Origin: Bradyrhizobium sp. SRL28 | GTDB taxonomy: Bacteria; Pseudomonadota; Alphaproteobacteria; Rhizobiales; Xanthobacteraceae | Length of the DNA stretch: 64,000 nucleotides | Assembly (NCBI RefSeq): GCF_018596315.1 | Contig: NZ_JAHEAG010000007.1 | Span: 124,001-188,000, forward strand | Direction: 5' to 3' | Shown here: piece by piece, positions 1 to 10,475 of the stretch | How positions within the stretch are numbered: position 1 is the first letter of the stretch | How the letters are laid out: every line of letters starts with the position of its first letter | The notes under the pieces: model-generated | Database searches by the model: none | Told to the model about the DNA's origin: nothing | What the model saw: only the letters and a program-made list of their open reading frames with translations | Translations under genes and position numbers: made by a program

Positions 1-607
1 GGCCGCCCTTGGTCTCGATGAAGCCGATGATGCGATCGAGCCCCTCGCTCTTCTTTAAGTTGGTCATCACGAACGGCCGCTCGCCCCGCATCCTCTTCGC
101 ATCGGTATCCATTTTCTCCAGCGACGCCCCGACATGCGGGGCGAGGTCGATCTTGTTGATCACCAGCAGATCCGAGCGGGTGATGCCCGGCCCGCCCTTG
201 GAGGGGATCTTGTCGCCGGCGGCGACGTCGATCACGTAGATCGTGAGATCGGCGAGTTCGGGCGAAAACGTCGCGGCGAGATTGTCGCCGCCGGATTCGA
301 TCAGGACCAGATCGAGATCGGGAAATTTCGCGCGCATGTCGGCAACGGCGGCTAGATTCATCGAGGCATCCTCGCGGATCGCGGTGTGCGGGCAGCCGCC
401 GGTCTCGACGCCGGCGATGCGGTCCGGCGTCAGCGAGCCCGAGCGCACCAGAAACTCCGCATCCCATTTGGTGTAGATGTCGTTGGTGATCGCGGCGATG
501 TCGTAGCGCTCGCGCATCGACTTACAGAGCAGGTCCATCAGCGCTGTTTTGCCGGAGCCGACGGGACCGCCGACGCCGATGCGGAGGGGACCGTGAGATT
601 TAGACAT
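1..607 (-). CDS. ureG: Urease accessory GTPase UreG (3' end beyond window)
   Basis: UreG is the SIMIBI-class GTPase that drives nickel delivery into apo-urease together with UreD, UreF and UreE in the cytoplasm. The reading frame starts at an ATG at 607 and stays open to the window edge, giving about 202 codons of a protein usually slightly over 200 residues, so only the last few residues are missing. Visible motifs are the P-loop GPVGSGKT (residues about 14-21), the metal-binding ETGGCPH motif, ESGGDN and the guanine-specificity motif NKID. It is the last recognised gene of the urt-ure unit. It is separated from ureF by a palindromic element, so its expression relative to the upstream genes may be lowered. 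Confidence 0.95.
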   Translation of the reverse strand, partial: MSKSHGPLRIGVGGPVGSGKTALMDLLCKSMRERYDIAAITNDIYTKWDAEFLVRSGSLTPDRIAGVETGGCPHTAIREDASMNLAAVADMRAKFPDLDLVLIESGGDNLAATFSPELADLTIYVIDVAAGDKIPSKGGPGITRSDLLVINKIDLAPHVGASLEKMDTDAKRMRGERPFVMTNLKKSEGLDRIIGFIETKGG

Positions 608-629
608 GTGGGCAGACCTCTGTGTTGTG

Positions 630-746
630 GTCGTCCCTGCGAACGCAGGGACCCATACGCCGCGGCCTCGCGATGGATTTCGGTGGCCGACGACCTTCGC
701 CAAATGAACACCTGTGGTTATGGGTCCCTGCGTTCGCAGGGACGAC
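630..746. repeat. Palindromic intergenic element, family A copy 1
   Basis: A 27-base arm beginning GTCGTCCCTGCGAACG (630-656) is matched by its reverse complement at 720-746. Each arm is itself a small hairpin (CCCTGCGAACGCAGGG). Further copies lie at 47218, 59458 and 63083. This copy fills the ureF-ureG gap inside the urease operon. Confidence 0.85.
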
Positions 747-769
747 ACGTGGTGAGTATCTCGTTCGCA

Positions 770-1501
770 TCATGACCGGAACAGCCGCGTATATTGCGTT
801 TCGTGGCGCAGGCTGGCGAGATCGCCGCGGAAGGTGGCGCTGCCGAGATCGTCGAGCGATGCTTCCAGCGCGCGCTTCGCGGTAGCGGCAACATCGGCTT
901 CCAGACTTGCGAGAATGCGCTGGCTGTCGGTTTGTCCGAGCGGCACCAGCCGCGCGCCGGCGGAAATCCAGTTCGACACCACGGCATGCAGGAAGGCGTG
1001 CATCGCCGGCGCCAGAGGTACGGCGTGCGCCGCGCTGACGATCCCGACCGCGACGGGATAGACGGTCACGCCGCCACAAGCAGCTACCATTTCGTCGAGC
1101 CCGTCGCAGGCCCAGGCTGAACGCGCGATCTCGATGAAGGCGCGGCCCTGCGTCGAGGTCTCGAGCTGGCGTTCGCGCGAGGGCACGAACGCGGCCGCGA
1201 GTTCAGCGATCTCGCGCAAAGCCGCGCTGTCTTGCGTGGCCGCCGCGCAATGCGCCTGCGCCAGAAACACCGCATCGCAGAAGCCCGAGCCGTCGCCGAG
1301 CATCGCGGCCAGCCAGTCGCGCAGCGATGCGGCATCCGTGATGTCGCCCGCCTCCACCGCCCATTCGATGCCGCTGGAATAGGAGAACGCGCCAACCGGA
1401 AAGGATGGCGACAGCCAGGTCATCAGCCGGTACAGCGCCGCCGCCTCATCCGCATTCATTCCGCTGCTGGCGTCGGGCGGCGCGGGCTCACTTGTGGTCA
1501 T
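770..1501 (-). CDS. ureF: Urease accessory protein UreF
   Basis: UreF joins UreD and UreG in the urease activation complex and controls GTP-dependent nickel insertion. The frame is open further upstream, but that part is a shadow of the His-rich tail of ureE. The ATG at 1501 (protein MTTSEPAPP...) gives 243 residues, the normal UreF size, and overlaps the ureE stop by 14 bases, implying translational coupling. Recognisable UreF features are LMTWLSPSFPVGAFSYSSG near the N-terminus and the Ala-rich all-helical body with CGGVTVYPVAVGI. Downstream lies a repeat element and then ureG. Confidence 0.93.
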   Translation of the reverse strand: MTTSEPAPPDASSGMNADEAAALYRLMTWLSPSFPVGAFSYSSGIEWAVEAGDITDAASLRDWLAAMLGDGSGFCDAVFLAQAHCAAATQDSAALREIAELAAAFVPSRERQLETSTQGRAFIEIARSAWACDGLDEMVAACGGVTVYPVAVGIVSAAHAVPLAPAMHAFLHAVVSNWISAGARLVPLGQTDSQRILASLEADVAATAKRALEASLDDLGSATFRGDLASLRHETQYTRLFRS

Positions 1502-2069
1502 GAGCATGGGAGTGATCGTGGTGGTGGTGATCGTGGTCGCAATGTTCGTCGTGGTGATGGTGGCGGTCGTGATCATCGTGATCACTGTGGTGATCGTGAT
1601 GATGATGGCCATGATCATGCGCGGCGTGATCAGGCGCCGCCTGCGCATAGGCCCCGCCCTCGGGATCGAACGGTGCCTCGATCTCGATGATGCGCGCGCC
1701 CAATCCCTTCACCATCGCCTCGATGACGTGATCGCGGCGAATGCGCAGCCCTTTTGGCATGATCTGGGTCGGCAGATGGCGGTTGCCGAGATGCCAGGCG
1801 ATGCGAACCAGGTGCAGGGGATCGGCGCCCCTGATCTCGATCAAGGGCTCGGCGGCCGCGACCACCTCGATCAGCCTGCCATCCTCCAGCACCAGCGCGT
1901 CGCCGCCGCGCAGCGCCACGGCGTTTTCCAGATCGAGCAGGAATTCCAGCCCGCGCGTGCCCGTCATCGCCATCCGCCGCCGGTGCCGGTCGTCGAAATC
2001 GAGCACGACGGTATCGGCCGCCGATTGCGTCCAGCGGTGCTGGCCCAGGACTGTTGTCGCGCGGATCAT
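1488..2069 (-). CDS. ureE: Urease accessory nickel chaperone UreE with His-rich tail
   Basis: UreE is the nickel-binding metallochaperone that hands Ni(II) to the UreDFG complex. The 193-residue protein has the usual two domains: an N-terminal peptide-binding-like part and a C-terminal metal-binding part (HLGNRHLPTQI is typical). It ends in an exceptionally long tail, roughly residues 148-193, made almost only of His and Asp. The tail could store nickel as well as deliver it. The gene starts 4 bases after the stop of the preceding ABM-fold gene and overlaps ureF. The repetitive GTGATCATG-like DNA of the tail creates long false frames on both strands. Confidence 0.94.
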   Translation of the reverse strand: MIRATTVLGQHRWTQSAADTVVLDFDDRHRRRMAMTGTRGLEFLLDLENAVALRGGDALVLEDGRLIEVVAAAEPLIEIRGADPLHLVRIAWHLGNRHLPTQIMPKGLRIRRDHVIEAMVKGLGARIIEIEAPFDPEGGAYAQAAPDHAAHDHGHHHHDHHSDHDDHDRHHHHDEHCDHDHHHHDHSHAHDHK

Positions 2070-2073
2070 TGGT

Positions 2074-2373
2074 TCAGAACTTCTCCACCTTGCCGTCGCT
2101 GATGATTTCGATCACCGTCGGCGCCGTCTTCATCTGCAAGGAATACTCCCGCCAGACCTTCATGTGGGGCGCGCGACCATGCGCGTTGAGGTCGTCGCGG
2201 GTTTCCCACCGCTCCACCACCACATACAGATTGGGATTGTTCACGCTGACATGGCCTTCATAGGAGATGCAGCCCTTCTCCTTTAGCGTTTCGGCGGTGC
2301 AAGCCTTGTGCCCCTTGATGAAGTCGTCCTTGTTTTCCGGCTTCATCGGCGTGGTGGCGATGACGTAGATCAT
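2074..2373 (-). CDS. ABM-fold putative quinol monooxygenase, copy 2 of tandem pair
   Basis: A 99-residue protein beginning MIYVIATTPMKPE, with the one-domain ferredoxin-like fold expected of the antibiotic biosynthesis monooxygenase (ABM)/YgiN family. The family signature is a conserved ERW segment (VVVERWETRDDLNAH) followed by a His-Met element (APHMKVW). Such proteins are usually dimeric, cofactor-free oxygenases acting on quinols or related aromatics, or they may be regulatory. The substrate here is unknown. It lies between ureC and ureE, 27 bases after a paralogue with the same length and opening residues. No known step of urease maturation needs such an enzyme. Confidence 0.75.
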   Translation of the reverse strand: MIYVIATTPMKPENKDDFIKGHKACTAETLKEKGCISYEGHVSVNNPNLYVVVERWETRDDLNAHGRAPHMKVWREYSLQMKTAPTVIEIISDGKVEKF

Positions 2374-2400
2374 GAGATTTTCTCCCGTTGGCTTTTCTTG

Positions 2401-2700
2401 TTAGCGGGTTTCGACTTTCGCAGGCGTGATGTATTCGATCTTCGGCGGCGCCGTCATGCATTTGACCGCGACGCGGCCGAAGGTCTTCATGTGCTCGGCC
2501 GTCCGGTGCGGGCCCAGCGCTTCCATGTTTTCCCACTGCTCGACGAACACCATCTTGGAGGGATCGGTGACGCTTTCGTGCAGGTCGTAGGCGATGTTGC
2601 CCGGCTCCTTGCGGGTTTCCTTGATGCAGGCGGTGGCGGCCGCGATGAATTCGGCGCGCGTTTCGGGTTTCACGGTCAGCGTGGCAACGACGTAAATCAC
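2401..2700 (-). CDS. ABM-fold putative quinol monooxygenase, copy 1 of tandem pair
   Basis: A 99-residue ABM/YgiN-family protein (MIYVVATLTVKPE...), clearly paralogous to the gene at 2074-2373: same length, same MIYV.AT..VKPE opening, and an EQWENMEALGPH segment replacing ERWETRDDLNAH. A Shine-Dalgarno-like GGAGGAT lies just upstream of the ATG. It starts 46 bases after ureC and is co-directional with the whole operon, so co-transcription is likely. Function is inferred only from the fold: an oxygenase or quinone-handling role is possible, and a direct role in urease is speculative. Confidence 0.75.
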   Translation of the reverse strand: MIYVVATLTVKPETRAEFIAAATACIKETRKEPGNIAYDLHESVTDPSKMVFVEQWENMEALGPHRTAEHMKTFGRVAVKCMTAPPKIEYITPAKVETR

Positions 2701-2746
2701 TAGATCCTCCCGGACTTTTGTTCTGGCTCAAGTTCCGGGCACGACC

Positions 2747-4458
<1,712 letters not shown>

Positions 4459-4462
<4 letters not shown>

Positions 4463-4764
4463 AGTTTCCCCTGCACGTCACCGCGGAAGCCGTAGATGAC
4501 CCGTTTGCCGGCGAGTGCGACGAGTTGCACGTCGCGGGTCTGGCCGGGCTCGAAGCGCACCGCGGTGCCAGCGGCGATGTCAAGACGCATGCCGCGCGCT
4601 TTCCTGCGGTCGAATTTCAGCGCGGGATTGGTTTCGAAGAAGTGGTAGTGCGAGCCGACCTGGATCGGGCGGTCACCGGTGTTGGCGACGGAGAGTGTCA
4701 CCGTCTTGCGGCCGGCATTGAGTTCGATCTCGCCGTCCTTGATGAAGAGTTCGCCGGGGATCAT
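4459..4764 (-). CDS. ureB: Urease beta subunit UreB
   Basis: The small structural beta subunit of the urease (alpha-beta-gamma) trimer. The frame extends upstream to 4806, but the ATG at 4764 is preceded by GAGGTAACGAAG and begins MIPGELFIKDGEIELNAG, the classical UreB N-terminus, giving 101 residues. Conserved features include SVANTGDRPIQVGSHYHFFE and the C-terminal GKRVIYGFRG. It overlaps ureC by four bases. Unusually, it is separated from ureA by about 170 bases that hold a palindromic element. Confidence 0.95.
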
Positions 4765-4790
4765 CTTCGTTACCTCACAACACTTTGCTG

Positions 4791-4912
4791 CGTCATGGCC
4801 GGGCATAGCCGTCTGAAGGACGGTGGCGCTTCCACTCGCCTATGCCCGGCCATCCACGTCTTAACTCGCGGGCCAGAGGTCGTGGATGCCCGGGACAAGC
4901 CCGGGCATGACG
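4791..4912. repeat. Palindromic intergenic element, family E
   Basis: Located between ureA and ureB. It starts CGTCATGGCCGGGCATAG, has an internal inverted copy (CTATGCCCGGCCATCCACG) and ends with a second hairpin GTGGATGCCCGGGACAAGCCCGGGCATGACG. Read through in mRNA, these would form two strong stem-loops inside the urease operon. A related shorter hairpin is at 53671-53689. Confidence 0.8.
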
Positions 4913-4933
4913 ACGTTGATAAATCCACGCACG

Positions 4934-5236
4934 TCACCTGATCGGCTCATGCACGGTGACGAGTTTTGTGCCGTCGGGAAACGTCGCCTCGACCTGGATG
5001 TCGTGGATCATTTCCGGGATGCCGTCCATGCATTGCGCGCGGGTGATGACCTGCGCGCCTGATTGCATCAGTTCGGCGACGGTGCGGCCGTCGCGCGCGC
5101 CCTCGACGATGAAATCGGAGATGATGGCGATCGCCTCGGGGTGGTTGAGCTTGACGCCGCGCTCCAGCCTGCGGCGCGCCACCATGGCCGCCATCGAAAT
5201 CAAGAGCTTGTCCTTTTCGCGGGGGGAGAGATTCAT
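4934..5236 (-). CDS. ureA: Urease gamma subunit UreA
   Basis: The 100-residue gamma subunit, full length, starting MNLSPREKDKLLISMA and containing the diagnostic LNHPEAIAIISDFIVEGARDG and MIHDIQVEATFPDGTKLVTVH segments. It begins 25 bases after the ureD stop, with a GGGTGATT/CGAGTGCTCGC stretch upstream but no strong ribosome site visible. ureA, ureB and ureC are separate genes, as is usual in proteobacteria. Confidence 0.97.
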   Translation of the reverse strand: MNLSPREKDKLLISMAAMVARRRLERGVKLNHPEAIAIISDFIVEGARDGRTVAELMQSGAQVITRAQCMDGIPEMIHDIQVEATFPDGTKLVTVHEPIR

Positions 5237-5261
5237 GCGAGCACTCGGGTGATTGATAGAT

Positions 5262-6098
<837 letters not shown>

Positions 6099-6129
6099 CC
6101 GTCCCCCAAACGCAACGCCCGATACGGCC

Positions 6130-6825
6130 TTACAGCGCCATCTGGCGGCTGATCTCCGCAGGATCGAGGTTGGCGCGGTCGCAGGCATATTTCACCGCGC
6201 CGCGATCCATCACAGCAAAATTGTCGCCGAGCTCGCAGGCAAAGTCGAGATATTGTTCGACCAGAACGATCGCGATGTTGCCGAGGCTACGCAGGTAAGA
6301 GATGGCGCGGCCGATGTCCTTGATGATCGAGGGCTGAATGCCTTCGGTCGGCTCGTCCAGCAGCAACAATTTCGGCCGCATCACCAGGGCGCGACCGATT
6401 GCCAATTGTTGTTGTTGCCCGCCGGAGAGGTCGCCGCCGCGTCGGCCCAGCATCGTGTTCAGCACCGGAAACAGCGAGAACACGTCGTCGGGGATATGGC
6501 GGTCCTCGCGCTTGAGCGGGCCAAAACCGGTCTTGAGATTTTCCTCCACCGTCAGCAGCGGAAAGATCTCGCGGCCCTGCGGCACGAAGCCGATGCCGCG
6601 CCGGGCGCGTTCGTAAGGTTTCAGGCCGGTGATGTCGTTGCCATCGAGCATGATCGACCCGCCCGCGATTGGGTACTGGCCGACCATCGCGCGGAGCAGC
6701 GAGGTCTTGCCGACGCCGTTGCGGCCGAGCACGCACGTGACCTTGCCCGGCTCCGCCGACAGCGAGACGCCGCGCAGGGCTTGGGCTGCGCCGTAGTAAA
6801 GGCTGATATTGTCGACCTTCAGCAT
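6130..6825 (-). CDS. urtE: Urea ABC transporter ATP-binding subunit UrtE
   Basis: One of two ATPases of the UrtABCDE high-affinity urea importer (branched-chain amino acid transporter type). The 231-residue protein has Walker A LGRNGVGKTSL (about residues 33-43), signature LSGGQQQQLAIGRAL, Walker B LLLLDEPTEGIQPSI and a switch His in VLVEQYLDFA. The EGIQPS sequence after Walker B is typical of UrtE and separates it from LivF. It starts 3 bases after urtD. Confidence 0.95.
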   Translation of the reverse strand: MLKVDNISLYYGAAQALRGVSLSAEPGKVTCVLGRNGVGKTSLLRAMVGQYPIAGGSIMLDGNDITGLKPYERARRGIGFVPQGREIFPLLTVEENLKTGFGPLKREDRHIPDDVFSLFPVLNTMLGRRGGDLSGGQQQQLAIGRALVMRPKLLLLDEPTEGIQPSIIKDIGRAISYLRSLGNIAIVLVEQYLDFACELGDNFAVMDRGAVKYACDRANLDPAEISRQMAL

Positions 6826-6828
6826 GGA

Positions 6829-7590
6829 TCAGCGCCCCAGATACACTTCGATCACCCGCTCATTCGACGAGACCTGATCGATGGTCCCCTCCGCCAGCAC
6901 CGTGCCTTCATGCAAACAGGTGACCTTGACACCGAGTTCGCGGACGAAGGTCATGTCGTGCTCGACGACCATGACCGTCTTTTCCTTGTTGATTTCCTTG
7001 AGCAGCTCCGCGGTCTGATGCGTCTCGACGTCGGTCATCCCGGCGACCGGCTCGTCGACCAGCAGAAGTTTTGGATCCTGCGCCAGCAGCATGCCGATCT
7101 CGAGCCACTGCTTCTGGCCGTGCGACAGGCTTCCGGCCAATCTGTTGCGCGCGTCGGTCAGGCGGATGGTTTCCAGCACGCGGTCGATCCGTTCGGATTC
7201 GTCCCTGCTGCCGCGCCAGAACAGCGTGCCTTTCACGCTGTGATCGACATTCAGCGCCAACAACAGATTGTCCTCGATGGTCTGGCTCTCGAACACCGTC
7301 GGCTTCTGGAATTTTCGGCCAATGCCGAGTTCGGCAATGCGGGTCTCATCAAGCCGCGTCAGGTCGGTCATGCCGTCGAACAGCACCGTGCCCTCGTCCG
7401 GCTTGGTCTTGCCGGTGATGATGTCCATCATCGTGGTCTTGCCGGCGCCGTTCGGGCCGATGATGGCGCGCATCTCGCCGGGCTCGAGCGTCAGCGACAG
7501 ATTGTTGATGGCGTGAAAGCCGTCGAACGAGACGTGCACGCCGTCGAGATAGAGCAGCGCGGAAGTGGTCCTTCCCTCCATGACACTCAT
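6829..7590 (-). CDS. urtD: Urea ABC transporter ATP-binding subunit UrtD
   Basis: A LivG-like ATPase of 253 residues. Walker A is GPNGAGKTTMMDIITGKTKPDEG, the signature is SLSHGQKQWLEIGMLL (SHGQKQWLE is the UrtD variant) and Walker B is LLLVDEPVAGMTD. The GKTKPDEG run just after Walker A and the ETHQTAELLKEI segment are also typical of UrtD. The gap to urtC is 4 bases, which points to tight co-translation. Confidence 0.95.
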   Translation of the reverse strand: MSVMEGRTTSALLYLDGVHVSFDGFHAINNLSLTLEPGEMRAIIGPNGAGKTTMMDIITGKTKPDEGTVLFDGMTDLTRLDETRIAELGIGRKFQKPTVFESQTIEDNLLLALNVDHSVKGTLFWRGSRDESERIDRVLETIRLTDARNRLAGSLSHGQKQWLEIGMLLAQDPKLLLVDEPVAGMTDVETHQTAELLKEINKEKTVMVVEHDMTFVRELGVKVTCLHEGTVLAEGTIDQVSSNERVIEVYLGR

Positions 7591-7594
7591 GCGC

Positions 7595-8764
7595 TCACTC
7601 CGCCGGCTTCGGTTCGCCGACGCCGTCTTCGAGATCGGCGCTTTCGGCGTTGGCAGTCACTTGTTTGGCTTTCCGTCCCTCCCACCATGCGTTGAAGGTG
7701 CCGATGATCCCCTTCGGCAGCAGCAGCGTCACCAGGATGAACAGCGCGCCCAGCATGAACAGCCAGTACGGCGCCAGCGGACCCGACGTGAAGACAGTCT
7801 TCGCGTAGTTGACGACGACGGCGCCGAGCGCAGCACCGACCAGCGTGCCGCGGCCGCCGACCGCGACCCAGATCACAGCCTCGATCGAATTGCCCGGGGC
7901 GAATTCGCCGGGATTGATGATGCCGACCTGCGGGACATAGAGCGCGCCGGCAACGCCGGCCATGCAGGCCGACAGCGTGAACACGAACAGCTTGTAGGAT
8001 TCCACGCGATAGCCGAGGAAGCGCGTGCGGGATTCGGCGTCGCGGATCGCGATCAGGACCTTGCCGAGTTTCGAGGTCACCACCGCCCGGCAGATCAGGA
8101 AGGCCAGGATCAGCGCGAGGCAGCTCAGCGCAAACAATGCGGCGCGGGTGCCGTCGGCCTGGACATTGAAGCCGAGAATATCCTTGAAGTCGGTCAGGCC
8201 GTTGTTGCCGCCAAAACCGAAATCGTTGCGGAAGAACGCGAGCAACAGCGCGTAGGTCATCGCCTGCGTGATGATCGAGAGGTAGACGCCGGTGACGCGG
8301 GAGCGGAAGGCCAGCCAGCCAAAGCAGAACGCCAAGAGGCCCGGCACCACCAGCACCATCAAGGCCGCGAACCAGAACATGTCGAACCCGTACCAGTACC
8401 ACGGCAGGCTTGGATAGTTCAGGAACACCATGAAGTCGGGCAATATCGGATTGCCGTAGACGCCGCGGCTGCCGATCTGGCGCATCAGGTACATGCCCAT
8501 CGCGTAGCCGCCGAGCGCGAAGAACGCGCCATGGCCGAGCGAGAGAATGCCGCAATAGCCCCAGATCAAATCGATCGAGAGCGCGAGAATGGCGTAGCAG
8601 GCGTATTTGCCAAACAGCGCGACCAGATAGGTCGGCACCTGGAACATCGAGCCCGCCGGCAGCAACAGGTTGGACAGCGGGATCAGCACGCCGAGGGCTG
8701 CGACGACGACGAGGAAGATGGTGGCGCTGCGATCGAGCGAACGCGTCAGAACGTGCGGCGTCAT
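7595..8764 (-). CDS. urtC: Urea ABC transporter permease UrtC
   Basis: Inner-membrane permease of 389 residues, LivM-like. It has many hydrophobic segments (for example AILALSIDLIWGYCGILSLGHGAFFALGGYAMGMYLM) and the permease consensus VAVGGRGTLVGAALGAVVVNYAKT, where it contacts the ATPases. The long FMVFLNYPSLPWYWYGF insertion is typical of UrtC rather than LivM. The start ATG overlaps the urtB stop by four bases. Confidence 0.95.
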   Translation of the reverse strand: MTPHVLTRSLDRSATIFLVVVAALGVLIPLSNLLLPAGSMFQVPTYLVALFGKYACYAILALSIDLIWGYCGILSLGHGAFFALGGYAMGMYLMRQIGSRGVYGNPILPDFMVFLNYPSLPWYWYGFDMFWFAALMVLVVPGLLAFCFGWLAFRSRVTGVYLSIITQAMTYALLLAFFRNDFGFGGNNGLTDFKDILGFNVQADGTRAALFALSCLALILAFLICRAVVTSKLGKVLIAIRDAESRTRFLGYRVESYKLFVFTLSACMAGVAGALYVPQVGIINPGEFAPGNSIEAVIWVAVGGRGTLVGAALGAVVVNYAKTVFTSGPLAPYWLFMLGALFILVTLLLPKGIIGTFNAWWEGRKAKQVTANAESADLEDGVGEPKPAE

Positions 8765-10374
8765 GCTTCCACCGCCCGGCCCTTGAGCGCGAACAGGCCG
8801 CGCGGCCGTTTCTGGATGAAAAGGATGATCAGCACCAGAATGGCGATCTTGCCGAGGACGGCGCCCGCCACCGGCTCCAGGAACTTGTTGGCAATGCCGA
8901 GCGTGAACGCGCCGACCAGCGTGCCCCAGAGATTGCCGACGCCGCCGAACACCACGACCATGAAGCTGTCGATGATGTAGCTCTGGCCGAGATTGGGGCT
9001 GACATTGTCGATCTGCGACAGCGCCACGCCGGCGATGCCGGCAATCCCGGAGCCGAGGCCGAAGGTCAGCGCATCGACGCGCGAGGTGGCGATCCCCATC
9101 GAAGCCGCCATGCGGCGATTTTGAGTGACCGCGCGCATCTCGAGCCCGAGCGCCGTGTAGCGCAGCATGGCGAGCAGAATGACGAACACCGCTAACGTAA
9201 AGCAGAGGATCCAGAGCCGGTTATAGGTGATGGTGATCTGCCCGAGTTCGAACGCGCCGCTCATCCAGGAGGGATTGCCGACTTCGCGATTGGTGGGACC
9301 GAACATGGTGCGCACGGCCTGCTGCAGCACCAGCGAAAGCCCCCAGGTCGCGAGCAGCGTCTCCAGCGGGCGGCCATAGAGAAAGCGGATGATGCCGCGC
9401 TCGATCAGGACGCCGATCGCGCCGGCCACGAGGAAAGCCAACGGCACTGCGATCAGCAGCGAATAATCGAACAGGCCGGGATAGCGGGTGCGGATGACTT
9501 CCTGCACCACGAAGGTGGTGTAAGCGCCGATCATCACCATCTCGCCATGGGCCATGTTGATGACGCCCATGACGCCGAAGGTGATCGCAAGGCCGATCGC
9601 TGCCAGCAGCAGCACCGAGCCCAGCGACAGGCCGTACCAGGCGTTCTGCACCATCGACCACATCGCCAGATTGCTCTGGATCGAGGCGATCGCGCTGGCC
9701 GCGGCGCGCGCGACATTGGGCGGCACGTCGCTGCCGAGGCCGGTCAACAGCGCCATCGCTTCCTGGTCGCCCCGCGCCTTGACGATTGCGACGGCTTCCA
9801 GCTTTTCGACCTCGGTTGCATCGGCCTTGTAGAGCAGGATGGCAGCGCGGGCCTCGGTGAAGGCCGCCTTGGCGCCCTTGTTGGTTTCCTTGGCGAGCGC
9901 GCCATCGATCACGGCAAGCGCGCTCTCCTCATGGCTCTTGAAGACCGACTGCGCGGCCGCGATGCGCTTGGCGGGATCGGGCGACAATAGCGTCAGGCCG
10001 CCGAGGGCTGCCTCCACGGCGCGGCGCAGGCGGTTGTTGAGACGGACGGCGGCGGCATTGTCAGGCAGCTTGTCGACGGCGGCGCCGGTGGCGGCATCGA
10101 TGATCTTGCCGTCGCCCCCCGTTACGAAAACCTTCTTGGTATCCGGATCGGCCGACAGCCGGCCTTCCTGCAGCGCGCTGATGATGGGAAAGGCCAGCGG
10201 ATTGCCAGAGGTAGCGACCGCGCCGATCGCTTCATCAGTGTCGGAAAAATCGTCATTGGCGAATTTGGCGACCGCATCCTCGAACGGGCCCGCCAGCGCC
10301 GGCACGACGAAGGCTGCAGTCAACAGGATCGCGAGCAAAACCGCGCGAAAACGGTCAAGGAAATTGGCAGACAC
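8761..10374 (-). CDS. urtB: Urea ABC transporter permease UrtB with periplasmic N-terminal domain
   Basis: A 537-residue permease. After an N-terminal signal segment (LLAILLTAAFVVPALAGPF) there is a periplasmic domain of about 200 residues (FEDAVAKFANDDFSDTDEAI...), then a LivH-like permease domain from roughly residue 240 (AWYGLSLGSVLLLAAIGLAITFGVMGVINMAHGEMVMIGAY). The N-terminal extension is characteristic of UrtB and is absent from LivH. The contact motif VVFGGVGNLWGTLVGAF is present near the C-terminus. It is separated from urtA by 101 bases holding a strong hairpin. Confidence 0.95.
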   Translation of the reverse strand: MSANFLDRFRAVLLAILLTAAFVVPALAGPFEDAVAKFANDDFSDTDEAIGAVATSGNPLAFPIISALQEGRLSADPDTKKVFVTGGDGKIIDAATGAAVDKLPDNAAAVRLNNRLRRAVEAALGGLTLLSPDPAKRIAAAQSVFKSHEESALAVIDGALAKETNKGAKAAFTEARAAILLYKADATEVEKLEAVAIVKARGDQEAMALLTGLGSDVPPNVARAAASAIASIQSNLAMWSMVQNAWYGLSLGSVLLLAAIGLAITFGVMGVINMAHGEMVMIGAYTTFVVQEVIRTRYPGLFDYSLLIAVPLAFLVAGAIGVLIERGIIRFLYGRPLETLLATWGLSLVLQQAVRTMFGPTNREVGNPSWMSGAFELGQITITYNRLWILCFTLAVFVILLAMLRYTALGLEMRAVTQNRRMAASMGIATSRVDALTFGLGSGIAGIAGVALSQIDNVSPNLGQSYIIDSFMVVVFGGVGNLWGTLVGAFTLGIANKFLEPVAGAVLGKIAILVLIILFIQKRPRGLFALKGRAVEA

Positions 10375-10398
10375 AATACGACCCCGGCAGGAGTGTGG

Positions 10399-10428
10399 GG
10401 AGAAGGCGGCGGCACCGCCGCCTTCTCC
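10399..10428. other. Strong hairpin in the urtA-urtB gap
   Basis: A 14-base perfect stem (GGAGAAGGCGGCGG at 10399-10412 pairing with 10415-10428) closes over a 2-base spacer. No run of T follows on the operon strand, so it is more likely an mRNA-stabilising or partial-attenuation hairpin than a full terminator. Such hairpins after binding-protein genes commonly let the binding protein be made in excess of the permease. Confidence 0.7.
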
Positions 10429-10475
10429 TTGCTTGTAGTTCGAGTTCTCTTGGAAGTTTTTGTTTCAGGAGGTGA

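Noticed and set aside
1502..1648. Upstream extension of the ureF frame (MRRRRLITPRMIMAIIITIT...)
   Set aside because: It is the out-of-frame reading of the ureE His/Asp tail; the ATG at 1501 gives a normal UreF.
1490..1660. Apparent tandem repeat array of GTGATCATG-like units
   Set aside because: It is the coding sequence of the His/Asp-rich UreE tail, not a non-coding satellite.
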